Assembly: GCF_002554795.1 (NCBI RefSeq)
Contig: NZ_PDEQ01000001.1
Span: forward strand, 62,001 to 126,000
Source of the DNA: Longibacter salinarum
GTDB taxonomy: Bacteria > Bacteroidota > Rhodothermia > Rhodothermales > Salinibacteraceae
DNA length: 64,000 nucleotides
Direction of reading: 5' to 3'
Of this stretch, positions 1-9,138 are shown in pieces; within the stretch, counting starts at the first letter, position 1, and the number at the start of each line of letters is the position of its first letter. The position numbers were made by a program, and so were the translations under genes. Under the pieces are notes generated by a model. That model had not been told where the DNA came from, did no database searches, and worked only from the letters and a program-made list of their open reading frames with translations.

Positions 1-813
1 CATCGGCTCGCTCTTGCCGACGATGTCGTTAAACTCGGTCTTCTCGTCCAACATGCGCCGCATCTCGTGGACATCTGTGACGTCCGCGAAGGTGAATATA
101 TGTCGGCTATCGTCGCGTGGATCGCGGCGAACGCTAACCTCAAGACGTACCTGCGTGTCGTCGTCATGCTCGATCGTGACCGGCACGACGGTCTGCGAGT
201 CGTTGCTCATCCGGCGCTTTAATACCGCCAGCGTATCGTCGGGAAAGGGGAGCGCGGAGGTCCAGTCGCGGTCCGTGAGCGCGCTCGGTGGTTTGCCGAG
301 CATATGAGAGGCTGACCGGCTCACAAACGTGAGCTTCCCGTCGGATTGCGTCATCGCGGTTCCCTCGTTCAGCCCGTCGAGAATCTGGCGGAGGTCGTCC
401 CGGTAGCGGGCGACGCGGCGCTCCAGGGCATGGGTGCTCAGAGCGACTTCGATCGATGCGTATAGCTCGCGCTCCTCGAACGGCTTGATAACGTAGCCGA
501 ACGGTGCCGTCTCTTTTGCTCGTTCGAGTGTCTCGTCGTCACTGTAGGCCGTGACGAAAACAACCGGTACGTGCAGCTTCGTACGAATCTGCTGGGCTGC
601 ATCGATGCCGTCCATTCGGCCGTCGAGCCGAATATCCATCAGCACGAGATCGGGTTCGGTCTCTTCTGCTCGTTGAATGGCTTCGCGTCCGCGGAGCTCG
701 TGTCCGACGACGTCATAGCCGAGATTCTCGAGTCGGTCCTCGAGCTCCATCGCAACGGCGAATTCGTCCTCGACAATCAGGATTCGTGCGGCGGCGTGCA
801 TTGTATTTGACAT
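1..813 (-). CDS. Response regulator, REC-PAS-(sigma-54 AAA+), truncated by window edge
   Basis: This is the N-terminal 271 codons of a response regulator whose 3' part lies outside the window. A receiver domain covers about residues 11-125, with acidic-pocket residues E15/D16, phosphoacceptor D60 (in VLMD) and conserved K110 followed by P. A PAS-like segment follows at about 138-250. The last visible residues read NDIVGKSEPM, the usual opening of a sigma-54-interacting AAA+ domain, so the complete protein is probably an NtrC-type activator. The start is ATG at 813; a second in-frame ATG lies four codons downstream. It is 85 bp downstream of the sensor kinase on the same strand, so the two are probably co-transcribed and cognate. 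The REC and PAS assignments are firm; the AAA+ call rests on about ten residues. Confidence 0.85.
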   Translation of the reverse strand, partial: MSNTMHAAARILIVEDEFAVAMELEDRLENLGYDVVGHELRGREAIQRAEETEPDLVLMDIRLDGRMDGIDAAQQIRTKLHVPVVFVTAYSDDETLERAKETAPFGYVIKPFEERELYASIEVALSTHALERRVARYRDDLRQILDGLNEGTAMTQSDGKLTFVSRSASHMLGKPPSALTDRDWTSALPFPDDTLAVLKRRMSNDSQTVVPVTIEHDDDTQVRLEVSVRRDPRDDSRHIFTFADVTDVHEMRRMLDEKTEFNDIVGKSEPM

Positions 814-898
814 GACAAAAGGTGGGTTCGGCAGGACGAAAACGGGCTGCCGGAGGCATGCACCGGCATGGGGCAGTTCGAGACGCGTGGATTCAGCC

Positions 899-2293
899 CT
901 AGACGGTGGCGGGCTCTTCGTCGGTGAGGGGGAACGTGATGGTGTAGGTAAGTCCCTGCTCGCCGTCGATGTCCATTTCCCCACGAAGCTGGCGTACGAG
1001 TCCTTTCACGAGACGAATACCGAGCGTCTGATCTCGATACACCTCCTCAGGATTCTCGAGCCCCACCCCGTTGTCGGAGATACGGAGGCAGCCGGTATCG
1101 TCATCCGTCGTGAACGCCACGGTAATGGTGCCGCCGTGGTCGTCCGGGAACGCGTGCTCCAGAGCGTTCGAGACAAGCTCGTTCACGATGAGCCCGGCCG
1201 GGATTGCGCGATCGACCGCGAGTATAGCGTCCTCCGACTCGAGTTTGCACGTCACGTCGCGGAGAGCGACGCCGTGTGAGCGATAAAGGTGCTCGGTGAG
1301 CCGGTCGAGGTACGCACTGAAATTTACCTGCGAGAGATCTTCCGACTGGTACAGGCGCTCGTGAATGAACGCCATCGACCGAATCCGATCCTGACTTTCT
1401 TCGAACAACCGTTTCGCGTCTTCGTCTTCGACCTTCTTCGACTGTACGTGGAGAAGGCTCGCAATGACCTGAAGGTTATTCTTGACGCGATGATGGATTT
1501 CGCGGAGCAGCACCTCTTTCTCTCGCAGCGAATTTCGAAGCTGCTCCTCCGCACGTTTACGCGCGCTGATGTCCTGAGCGACGCAAACAATGTCGGGCGC
1601 GTTCGCCGGAGAACCGCGCAGGAGCGAGCGGGAGACAAGAACGGGAAGGTTGTCGCCATCCTCCGTCTGGATCTGTCGTTCAATCTGGGTCACAGAACCA
1701 GTGCGGCGAAAAACGGTGTCGTCGGGAGAAGGGAGAGGGTCGTCGCCGATAAGAAGGTCGTCGAGAAACCGGCCCTTTAGATCCGACGGAGAAAAGCCGA
1801 GACGCTCGACCGCTGCACGGTTGACGTGATCAATTCGGTTGGAATCGTCCACGACGAAGAGCATCTCAGCCATCGAGTCGAGGACGTCATCAAGGTAGCT
1901 GCGAGATACGGTACGCCGCTTAAGTGCATCCGACATCTCTCGAAGGTTGCGCGCCAGGTCCCCCAACTCATCCTGGCGGTGAATCTCCACATCCACATCC
2001 ATGTCTCCGTCCCGCATCTGCCTCGTTGTTCGGAGAAGCGTGTCGAGCGTCGACCGAAAAAACGAGATGGCGTACCATCCACCGACAGCGATGAGGCCGA
2101 AGCAGAGCACGGTAACGATCACAACCAGCGGTAGCGCGATATCCACGGGTCCGACGATGTCCGCCGGAGACAAGTCCGGGCGTTCCAGTAGAGTTTGAAC
2201 GCGCCACAGAGCGGTTCCTGCGATGCTGCCGAGCAGAGCGACGAGAAACAAGACGGCCGCAACTGCGAGGGGTAAAATCCTGCGGAGACGCAT
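899..2293 (-). CDS. Membrane sensor histidine kinase (HAMP-PAS-HisKA_2-HATPase)
   Basis: Sensor kinase of about 464 residues, presumed partner of the adjacent response regulator. Two hydrophobic segments (about residues 8-30 and 52-80) flank a very short periplasmic stretch. A HAMP linker, a PAS domain (about 130-250) and a HisKA_2 dimerisation/phosphoacceptor region follow; the motif EIHHRVKNNLQ carries the phosphoacceptor His near 267. The HATPase has an N-box NELVSNALEH and a G1 box DNGVG. HisKA_2 kinases are distinct from the classical HisKA kinases that usually pair with NtrC-type regulators. With such a small external loop, signal sensing is more likely by the PAS domain or within the membrane. 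The ATG at 2293 is preferred over an in-frame TTG two codons upstream. Confidence 0.9.
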   Translation of the reverse strand: MRLRRILPLAVAAVLFLVALLGSIAGTALWRVQTLLERPDLSPADIVGPVDIALPLVVIVTVLCFGLIAVGGWYAISFFRSTLDTLLRTTRQMRDGDMDVDVEIHRQDELGDLARNLREMSDALKRRTVSRSYLDDVLDSMAEMLFVVDDSNRIDHVNRAAVERLGFSPSDLKGRFLDDLLIGDDPLPSPDDTVFRRTGSVTQIERQIQTEDGDNLPVLVSRSLLRGSPANAPDIVCVAQDISARKRAEEQLRNSLREKEVLLREIHHRVKNNLQVIASLLHVQSKKVEDEDAKRLFEESQDRIRSMAFIHERLYQSEDLSQVNFSAYLDRLTEHLYRSHGVALRDVTCKLESEDAILAVDRAIPAGLIVNELVSNALEHAFPDDHGGTITVAFTTDDDTGCLRISDNGVGLENPEEVYRDQTLGIRLVKGLVRQLRGEMDIDGEQGLTYTITFPLTDEEPATV

Positions 2294-2629
2294 TGACAAT
2301 CCAGTTCGGGCAAGCGGGTGGAGGAAGGGGCGACCAGCTGCAGGTCATTCGGGTGAGACACATTTGAGACACCCGGTGCGCGCCCCGGTGTTTCCTGCTA
2401 ACTTCGCTTCAAAGATCAGTTCACGGTGCAAATCGCAAAAATGTATGCCTTCAGGGCACTGGAGCGGGATTAAGAAGTACACGACCTCAATCCATAAAAA
2501 TCGGTATGCGCCTCATCTCTTCTTGCTGAGAAGACCGGTTTCCTGGATCGAACCTCTTTGTACGTTGTATTTCCCAACCCCTTCGGTGGAGAATCCACAC
2601 ATTTTCTGACTCTACCGCGTATCGTAGCC
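2294..2629. other. Divergent intergenic region, no gene seen
   Basis: About 335 bp separate the divergent sensor kinase and the acidic lipoprotein gene, so it should hold both promoters. I see no open reading frame with coding character and could not place a convincing -35/-10 or Bacteroidota-type -33/-7 pair. Confidence 0.5.
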
Positions 2630-3517
2630 ATGTGGAATTCGAGAACCTGGAGCATTGATCGGCTCCCCCATCTTGTCCCTCTAGCCATTGCCATGAGCGT
2701 GTTTTTATTTGCCAGTGGCTGTGATTCTAACGAAACTGCACCAACCGAGACGGCACCAACCGAGTCTGAGGTTTCCGTGTCTTTTATTTCCGGAATGCCC
2801 GTTGCTTCCGCAGCTGCAAAGCGCGTCGTTACGGACACCGACGGTAACTCAATCGAATTCCTTCGGGTTGAGATGATTCTGGAAGAAGTCGAGTTCGAGC
2901 GGGCGGGAGCAACCGACGCGTGCAGATTCGATGACGACGACTCCGAGAGTGACGATGACTGCGAAGAAGTCGAGAGAGGGCCATTTGTTGTCGATCTTCC
3001 CCTCGGCGGTGCGTCCCCGTTTACAGCTTTTTCCGCTTCTCTTCCGGTCGGACAATGGAGTGAAGTCGAGTTTGAGGTTGAACCCCTCGACGACGATGAT
3101 GCGCTCGCTAATTCCACGAACGTGCCTGAGGACGAGAGTATCTACGTCGAAGGAATCTGGAGGCCAGCCGGCGGAGCAGAAGCCCCCTTTACATGGACGT
3201 CAGATGTCGATAGTGAACAAGAAGTTGACTTTGACCCACCTATCGAGGTCACGTCCGACCAGTCGGTCAATATCACGTTTCGCGTGGGAATCGACGGATG
3301 GTTCCGCGGTCCGAATGGAAGCTTAATCGATCCACGAACCGTTGATGATGACGACGATCTTGAGGACCTGATCGAAGAGAACATCGAGGCGTCCATCGAG
3401 GGATTCCGCGATGATGATCGGGATGGAGACGACGACGATGACGATGACGACGATGATGACAGCGGCGACGGTGACGATGACGATGACGACGATGACGACG
3501 AAAATGACGATGAGTGA
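2630..3517 (+). CDS. Lipoprotein with poly-aspartate C-terminal tail
   Basis: Predicted lipoprotein of about 295 residues. The start is taken at the ATG at 2630 because it gives a clean signal peptide with a lipobox ending FASGC; an upstream in-frame start would add 24 non-signal residues. The mature part is mostly predicted beta structure and resembles DUF4382-type lipoproteins in layout (a conserved segment on how a property depends on a variable, then an acidic insert), but I do not assign it to a family. The last 35 or so residues are almost all Asp with a few Gly, Ser, Arg and Glu, encoded by GAC/GAT repeats. Such a tail could bind Ca2+ or other cations. It is monocistronic and faces hslU across a shared terminator. 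Confidence 0.75.
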   Translation: MWNSRTWSIDRLPHLVPLAIAMSVFLFASGCDSNETAPTETAPTESEVSVSFISGMPVASAAAKRVVTDTDGNSIEFLRVEMILEEVEFERAGATDACRFDDDDSESDDDCEEVERGPFVVDLPLGGASPFTAFSASLPVGQWSEVEFEVEPLDDDDALANSTNVPEDESIYVEGIWRPAGGAEAPFTWTSDVDSEQEVDFDPPIEVTSDQSVNITFRVGIDGWFRGPNGSLIDPRTVDDDDDLEDLIEENIEASIEGFRDDDRDGDDDDDDDDDDDSGDGDDDDDDDDDENDDE

Positions 3518-3602
3518 GAGCGGAGACCGCGGTCGATTATCATCGTAGCGCGTGCCCGGTCTTGCTTCGTCTCATACGTTTGGCGCCAACCGAACAAACA
3601 AA

Positions 3603-3645
3603 CGCCCCGCCATCCGACCCTCGAGGCCGGACGCGGGGCGTTTTC
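3603..3645. terminator. Bidirectional rho-independent terminator
   Basis: CGCCCCGC at 3603-3610 pairs with GCGGGGCG at 3633-3640. On the plus strand TTTTC follows; on the minus strand TTTGTTTG follows. It lies between the convergent ends of the lipoprotein gene and hslU and can serve both. Confidence 0.8.
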
Positions 3646-3670
3646 ATACCGCGCTCGCACGAGCGAATGC

Positions 3671-5131
3671 CTACAGAATGTATTGGCTGAGGTCGCGGCT
3701 GGCCGCGATGGAACTGAGGCGCTCCCGGACCATGTCTGCATCGACCGTGATCTGCGAGCCCGGCTCGACCCGGTCGGGAACGTCGAACAGGACGTCTTCC
3801 AGTAGCGTGGTTAGAACCGTGTGCAGGCGTCGTGCACCGATGTTCTCCACTTCAGTATTCACTTCCGCAGCGATCCTCGCGACTTCGCGAACGCCTTCGT
3901 CCTCGAACGTGATGGTGACGTCCTCCGATGCGAGGAGCGCACGATACTGCTTGATCAGCGCATTCTTCGGCTTGGTGAGGATCTCGTAGAAGTCGTCCTC
4001 ATCCAGATTGTTGAGTTCGACGCGAATCGGAAAACGACCCTGAAGCTCCGGAATAAGATCGCTCGGCTTCGACACGTGAAACGCCCCACTCGCCACGAAG
4101 AGGATGTGGTCCGTTTTCACCATGCCGTGCTTCGTCGTCACGGTTGACCCCTCTACGATGGGTAGGAGGTCTCGCTGAACACCCTGTCGCGATACGCCCT
4201 GTCCCGCGCTGCCGCCATCGTTCTTCCGCGTTCCGGACGCCACTTTGTCGATCTCGTCGATAAAGACGATGCCCGACTGTTGTACGCGTTCGAGGGCGTC
4301 CTCTTTCACCTGATCCATGTCGATCAGCTTCTGAGCTTCCTGCTCCTGGAGAATGTCGCGGGCTTCGTCGACCGTGACGCGACGCTTCTTGCGCTGTTGA
4401 CCGCCCATGTTGCCGAGCAGATCCTGGAGGTTGACCCCCATTTCTTCCATGCCCATCGGGCCGAAGACCTGCATCATCGGAGACTGGTCGGACGTAACCT
4501 CGATCTCGACCTCGCGGTCATCGAGGTCGCCCCGTTTCAGCTTCTCGCGAAACTTCTCACGGGTCCGCTCTCGCAGGCTGTCCTCGGAGGTCTCTGGTTC
4601 GGGGCGATCTTCCTCGTCCTCATCGCGCTGAAGAACGAAGCCGGGACCGTTAATGGTCGCACCGCTCTGGGTCGACGACGCCGGTTTGCCTTCTTCGGGA
4701 GGGATTAGGATGTCGAGAATACGCTGTTCGGCTCGCTCTCGTGCACGATCCTGTACTTCCTGTTGGTGCTCCTCCCGAACGAGGTTGACCGCAATGTCCG
4801 TTAGGTCCCGGATCATGCTGTCGACATCTCGACCCACGTATCCGACCTCGGTAAACTTCGATGCTTCAACCTTGATAAAGGGAGCACGCGCGAGCTTGGC
4901 AAGTCGCCGAGCAATCTCGGTTTTTCCGACGCCGGTCGGACCGATCATGATGATGTTGTTCGGCATGATCTCCTCCCGCATGTCGTCGGGGGCATTTTGC
5001 CGACGCCAGCGGTTACGGAGGGCGATGGCGACATTCTTTTTCGCCTCATCCTGCCCGATGATATATTTATCGAGTTCCTCGACGATCTGGCGTGGCGTCA
5101 GCTCGTCGTCGAATGTGCTGATGGATGGCAT
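3671..5131 (-). CDS. hslU: HslU, ATPase/unfoldase of the HslUV protease
   Basis: AAA+ unfoldase of 486 residues that feeds substrates to HslV in the cytoplasm. Walker A is GPTGVGKT (about 64-71), the pore loop is GYVGRD (97-102), and Walker B is IVFIDEID (288-295). The residue 110-250 region is the family's intermediate (I) domain. The C-terminus ends SQYIL; in HslU the C-terminal tail inserts between HslV subunits to activate them. The ATG at 5131 fits the family's N-terminus. Unlike the usual adjacent hslV-hslU arrangement, an NYN-domain gene separates it from hslV; all three genes run in the same direction, with 119 bp between the NYN stop and the hslU start. Confidence 0.97.
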   Translation of the reverse strand: MPSISTFDDELTPRQIVEELDKYIIGQDEAKKNVAIALRNRWRRQNAPDDMREEIMPNNIIMIGPTGVGKTEIARRLAKLARAPFIKVEASKFTEVGYVGRDVDSMIRDLTDIAVNLVREEHQQEVQDRARERAEQRILDILIPPEEGKPASSTQSGATINGPGFVLQRDEDEEDRPEPETSEDSLRERTREKFREKLKRGDLDDREVEIEVTSDQSPMMQVFGPMGMEEMGVNLQDLLGNMGGQQRKKRRVTVDEARDILQEQEAQKLIDMDQVKEDALERVQQSGIVFIDEIDKVASGTRKNDGGSAGQGVSRQGVQRDLLPIVEGSTVTTKHGMVKTDHILFVASGAFHVSKPSDLIPELQGRFPIRVELNNLDEDDFYEILTKPKNALIKQYRALLASEDVTITFEDEGVREVARIAAEVNTEVENIGARRLHTVLTTLLEDVLFDVPDRVEPGSQITVDADMVRERLSSIAASRDLSQYIL

Positions 5132-5250
5132 AAAGTCGTCCGTCGGTCAACAGCGTGATGATGGGGGCTTGAACGACGAAGGGGAGACCACCGGCCTCCC
5201 CTCCGCGGTAAAAATACCGGAACCCAGTTGGTTACCGGGCCGAAGGATGG

Positions 5251-6399
5251 CTACTGAGTTTCATCGACGGCGTGCTCGTCGTACTCATCGTCGGCTGCCT
5301 CCGGTGTTTCTTCGTCGTGCTCGTCGTCGTACGTCGGCGCTTCGTCGTATTCCGACTCCTCGTACGTTCCGCCTTCGTAGTCTTCGTCATATGAGTCGTA
5401 CGAATCGTAGTCGTCATAGGAATCAGACGATCCGTTGAAGCCGGTAGTCCGATTGCTATAAAACTCATCCTGGATCTCCTGAACGTCAGGATGATCCTGG
5501 TTTAGAATCAAAACCGTGTAGTCGTATGGATAGCCGTCGCGTTTCTCGAGTCGGACCGCGCCGGCGGCTTCCAGTTCACTGACCAGCGATTTCGGGTCGT
5601 GTTGCTCGCCGAGGACATCGCTGAGCTTTCTCAAAAGCGGCGTCAGGTACACCTCTTTATATTGCCCGAAGTGCTCCTCCGTGATCTCGACGGTGCGACG
5701 AGCCATCGGGTTATCGATTGAGCGAAACCGCTGAGGGGAGGCGGAAGGCGCTGATCGTTCTCGGGTTGGGGCAGAACGACGTGGAGAGGATCGTCTAGTG
5801 CGTGACGGTGCTCGGTTGTTGGACTCGCCGCTGGTCAGGTCGTCGCGGGACGACTGGCTGAGCAGGTTGCGGGCGTCCAGGTACGCGTCGTCTTCGCCGA
5901 GAGATGGCGTCGACCCCGGTGGTGGCGGATTCACAGCGGCGACCAGAGCACGCCGACCGGAGTTGCGTATGGAGCGGACGAGGGGAACGAATGACCGGTC
6001 ACCTGTGATGATGACCACCGTCCCGATATCCGGTCGCTCGGAAAGCAGCGTTGCTGCGTCAATGCACAGCGCGAGTTCGGATGCATTGGCTTGAGCGTGC
6101 GCTGGCGTGAGAACCGGATCGACGCCCTCAGAATATAGACGGTCCTGAACGTCCAGGCCGCCCCCATCCGGCAGGTTGACAAAATCGGCGTATGCGTGCG
6201 CTAGAGTGGTTGGTGTATCGTCTCCCTCCTCGAGATAGCGGCGGACTTCATTGAAGATCTCAAACGTGTAATCTGCTGCTGAGCCCCCTCGGTTACTCTG
6301 AGCGCGGAGGGTGCGATAAAGGTTGTCGTAGTCAACAAAGATAGCAGCACGATCAGAAGCGGCTGCGGATGTGCCGCGAGACGAATGTCTGTGTCCCAT
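5251..6399 (-). CDS. NYN-domain (PIN-like) putative ribonuclease between hslV and hslU
   Basis: 382-residue protein with an N-terminal NYN/LabA-type PIN-fold domain at about residues 17-160. Acidic residues expected for metal-dependent RNA cleavage are visible: IFVDYDN (D23, D25), D114 in LCIDAATLL, and D134 in ITGDRSF. A second region (about 230-320) looks like a small helical, possibly winged-helix, domain that could bind nucleic acid. The final 55 or so residues are an Asp/Glu/Tyr-rich acidic tail. NYN proteins are known or predicted RNases; no substrate can be named here. It lies between hslV and hslU, 174 bp after hslV and 119 bp before hslU, on the same strand. The link to the protease is inference from position only. 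Confidence 0.85.
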   Translation of the reverse strand: MGHRHSSRGTSAAASDRAAIFVDYDNLYRTLRAQSNRGGSAADYTFEIFNEVRRYLEEGDDTPTTLAHAYADFVNLPDGGGLDVQDRLYSEGVDPVLTPAHAQANASELALCIDAATLLSERPDIGTVVIITGDRSFVPLVRSIRNSGRRALVAAVNPPPPGSTPSLGEDDAYLDARNLLSQSSRDDLTSGESNNRAPSRTRRSSPRRSAPTRERSAPSASPQRFRSIDNPMARRTVEITEEHFGQYKEVYLTPLLRKLSDVLGEQHDPKSLVSELEAAGAVRLEKRDGYPYDYTVLILNQDHPDVQEIQDEFYSNRTTGFNGSSDSYDDYDSYDSYDEDYEGGTYEESEYDEAPTYDDEHDEETPEAADDEYDEHAVDETQ

Positions 6400-6573
6400 T
6401 GTATTTTTCTTTTATCGTGTAAGGATCATCTTTCGTATCCGGACCACAAAAATTGGGGGAGAGGCCGGATGCGTGATACGTAGTGCAATTGATAAACGCG
6501 CGGATGCTCGTTTTCACACGGTTGAGCAGGCACTGATTACGGGCACAGAGATGGTCAATTTGAAATTGGATCT

Positions 6574-7137
6574 CTACGCTTCGTGAGCCTCCTCAATCTC
6601 CATTATCGTGAGATTGTGATTGGTATAGATGCAGATGTCGGCCGCGATATTAAGGCCCTGTTCGATGATTTCGCGTGCAGTCAAGTCGGTTGCGTGCTTC
6701 TTCAATGCGCGTGTAGCGGCAAGTGCATAAGGTCCGCCGGAGCCAATCGCGAGAATATCATCGTCGGGCTCAATTACGTCGCCGCTTCCACTGATCAACA
6801 GCATGCGTTCGGATGAGACGACGGCGAGGAGCGCCTCCAGTTTTCTCAGGTAGCGGTCCGTACGCCATTCTTTCGCAAGCTCCACGGCCGATCGAGTCAG
6901 GTTGCCGCCATACTCCTGCAACTTTTCCTCAAACCGTTCGAACAGCGTAAACGCGTCGGCTGTCGATCCGGCAAATCCCGCTAGAATCTTGTCGTCATAC
7001 AACGATCGAACCTTTTCGGCTTTGTGCTTCATCACCGTGTCTCCCATGGTGGCTTGTCCATCGGAGCCAAGGGCAATCGTGCCGTTGTGGCGAACGCCTA
7101 GAACGGTGGTTGCGTGAAGCGCAGAATGATCGGCCAT
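6574..7137 (-). CDS. hslV: HslV, proteolytic subunit of HslUV
   Basis: 187-residue N-terminal-threonine peptidase, the cytoplasmic proteasome-like dodecamer partner of HslU. The sequence HATTVLGV places the nucleophile at Thr10, so a nine-residue propeptide is removed, as in other HslV proteins with an HATT motif. [21 protein letters not shown] and [16 protein letters not shown] are family signatures, and the length is normal. The ATG at 7137 is the only sensible start. It precedes the NYN gene and hslU on the minus strand and follows dacB by about 320 bp, so it probably has its own promoter. Confidence 0.97.
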   Translation of the reverse strand: MADHSALHATTVLGVRHNGTIALGSDGQATMGDTVMKHKAEKVRSLYDDKILAGFAGSTADAFTLFERFEEKLQEYGGNLTRSAVELAKEWRTDRYLRKLEALLAVVSSERMLLISGSGDVIEPDDDILAIGSGGPYALAATRALKKHATDLTAREIIEQGLNIAADICIYTNHNLTIMEIEEAHEA

Positions 7138-7458
7138 AAGCGGGAATAGTTAACGTCTTAATCGATCCGTGTGATTATCGGGCAGGACGTTCCAGTCCTT
7201 GCTGCCTAAACTCGCCACCTGTACGGTAAAGGCGGTTTCCGGTTCACATTCAGTCGTCGAGATGAACGTCGATCCAACTGAGATTCAAAGTCCGACGATT
7301 CGGTTCCGTCGCGTCGACCCGTATTGCAAATGTTGACTTCGAGACGGTGCAGACCGATTCCTAACGCACGCACCTCGATTCGGGGATGATGTGCGCTGGA
7401 GACGACCCGTCGTGTGGGCGACGCCTGTCACGGAATCGTCAAGGTCGCGACAGACAAT
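7138..7458. other. Intergenic region upstream of hslV, no gene seen
   Basis: About 320 bp between the dacB stop and the hslV start, both on the minus strand. It should carry the hslV promoter and the dacB transcript end; I could not pinpoint either, and the short open frames here lack coding character. Confidence 0.45.
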
Positions 7459-9009
7459 TTACAGGCGAGCCAGCGCATTGACGATGCGGTCCTGAGCACG
7501 CCGAATCCGGTAGCCCTTCGTCGTGTGGTTCATGCAATAGATCGAGAAGACAAGGGGCGTCCCGTCGCTGCTCGATACGTATCCACTGAGCGCACTTACG
7601 TTCGACAGCGTACCTGTTTTTGCGCGGACATTACGTCCCGCTGAAGCGTTTCCTCGAAATCGATATTCAAGCGTTCCATCGCGTCCGCCGAGTGGAAGAC
7701 TCTCCACGAATGCGCGTCGCCGTGCACGATCCGGATGATTCCACATGTAGTGCAACATCGTGATCGTAGCCTCTGGGCTCACGAGGTTGTGCCGGGAGAG
7801 ACCGCTGCCGTCGGCGACGGCGATTCGGCTCGTGTCCACGCCCGCTTCTGCGGCAACTGATTTGATGACGAACGCCCCCTTCTCAGCCGATCCAGGCTCG
7901 AGCCCATTCGTGTCGGGGGCGGCATGCACGGCGAGTGTGCGAAGGACATGCTCCGCGTAGAGGTTGTCGCTGTCCTCATTTATGACCGCGACCAGTTCAC
8001 TCATTGGCGGGGACGCGTGCGACGCAACGGACACGACGGAGGAAGATGTGTAATCTGGCGGCAACGGCATGTCATCGACGTCTACCGGGGAGCCGGACAC
8101 GGCGATGCCTTCATCGATCAGGACTTCGCGAAGCACATGGGCGAAGTACAGCGTGGGATTGTCGACCGTGAGTTCCTCGCGTTCGAGTCGTCCCGCCGGG
8201 ACCGTCGTGCCAACGTGGATGGTGTTCGTGCCGTGCAGGCGCCGGTAGTTTTCATCCTTCTCGCTTCCGGGTTCGGTCGTCACGGTCTGGTTGACGATCG
8301 TGACGTAGTTCGTATTCATCGGCGCCCACTCCAGCGTGGCCGGCATGTTTTTTCTCTGACCGCGAACGCTCAGGTCAATCACGTTCCGGTGGTACGACAG
8401 TCCGCTAATCTGTGCGGCGTAGTAAAACGGTGTATCATCCCAGCTCCATCCTTTGCCGAGGGACTCATCGTCGAACACGTCGTCATCCCCGACGATGTCC
8501 CCGTTGATGCGCTGGATGCCGGCCGCACGTAGGGAGTCGGCCCAGGCTCGAAAAACGTGCGTGGGGTCTGGGTTTGCGTCTCCGATGCTCGGGTCGCCGG
8601 ACCCGCGAACGATCAGAGGGCCATGGAGAACGCCATCCTCAACGGGGCCGCCGCGATACACGGTTGTTGTGTATCGAAAGTCGGGACCAAGGCGATCCAG
8701 AGCGGTTGCCGCCGTGAAGAGTTTCATGTTCGACGCGGGTGTCGCGTTGGTCGCGCCATTGCGTGAGAATAGCACGCTCCCGCTGTTGGCCTCCGCGACG
8801 GTGATTCCCCAGTGCGATCCCGACAGCGAGTTGTCACCGAGGGCGGCGTCTACAGCTGACTGGATAGAAGCAGACGCTTTTCCCTCAACGAAAGCCGGCT
8901 GGGCGGTGGCCGGCAAAACGCTTGATGCAACGAATCCAAGGATGACGACGGTCAGGGCCCGGACCACGGATGGGGGCGATGCGAGAGAAAGAAAAATACG
9001 GCGCTCCAC
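7459..9009 (-). CDS. dacB: DacB/PBP4-type D-Ala-D-Ala carboxypeptidase/endopeptidase (peptidase S13)
   Basis: Periplasmic 516-residue class C penicillin-binding protein that trims or cleaves peptidoglycan cross-links. A signal peptide (about 1-37, ending ATAQ) precedes the catalytic motifs SNMK (Ser93, Lys96), SDN (347-349) and KTG (464-466). The large insertion between the first and second motifs is typical of the S13 family. Translation appears to start at GTG 9009; I see no better ATG that keeps the signal peptide. It lies 130 bp downstream of mreC on the same strand, which suits a cell-wall role. Confidence 0.93.
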   Translation of the reverse strand: MERRIFLSLASPPSVVRALTVVILGFVASSVLPATAQPAFVEGKASASIQSAVDAALGDNSLSGSHWGITVAEANSGSVLFSRNGATNATPASNMKLFTAATALDRLGPDFRYTTTVYRGGPVEDGVLHGPLIVRGSGDPSIGDANPDPTHVFRAWADSLRAAGIQRINGDIVGDDDVFDDESLGKGWSWDDTPFYYAAQISGLSYHRNVIDLSVRGQRKNMPATLEWAPMNTNYVTIVNQTVTTEPGSEKDENYRRLHGTNTIHVGTTVPAGRLEREELTVDNPTLYFAHVLREVLIDEGIAVSGSPVDVDDMPLPPDYTSSSVVSVASHASPPMSELVAVINEDSDNLYAEHVLRTLAVHAAPDTNGLEPGSAEKGAFVIKSVAAEAGVDTSRIAVADGSGLSRHNLVSPEATITMLHYMWNHPDRARRRAFVESLPLGGRDGTLEYRFRGNASAGRNVRAKTGTLSNVSALSGYVSSSDGTPLVFSIYCMNHTTKGYRIRRAQDRIVNALARL

Positions 9010-9138
9010 GGTTTGAAAGATCGAAAAGAAGGAGATGTTATGTGGACGCAGTTTGAGTCGGACTGCATCGAGTAGCGTTTCAAAATGTACATACAGCGCA
9101 CGGTGAGATGCCGTGCCGTGTGCTCAGATTACAGCAGA

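Noticed and set aside
3409-3514. GAC/GAT repeat tract as a possible CRISPR or tandem array
   Set aside because: It is in frame inside the lipoprotein gene, encodes poly-Asp and has no spacers.
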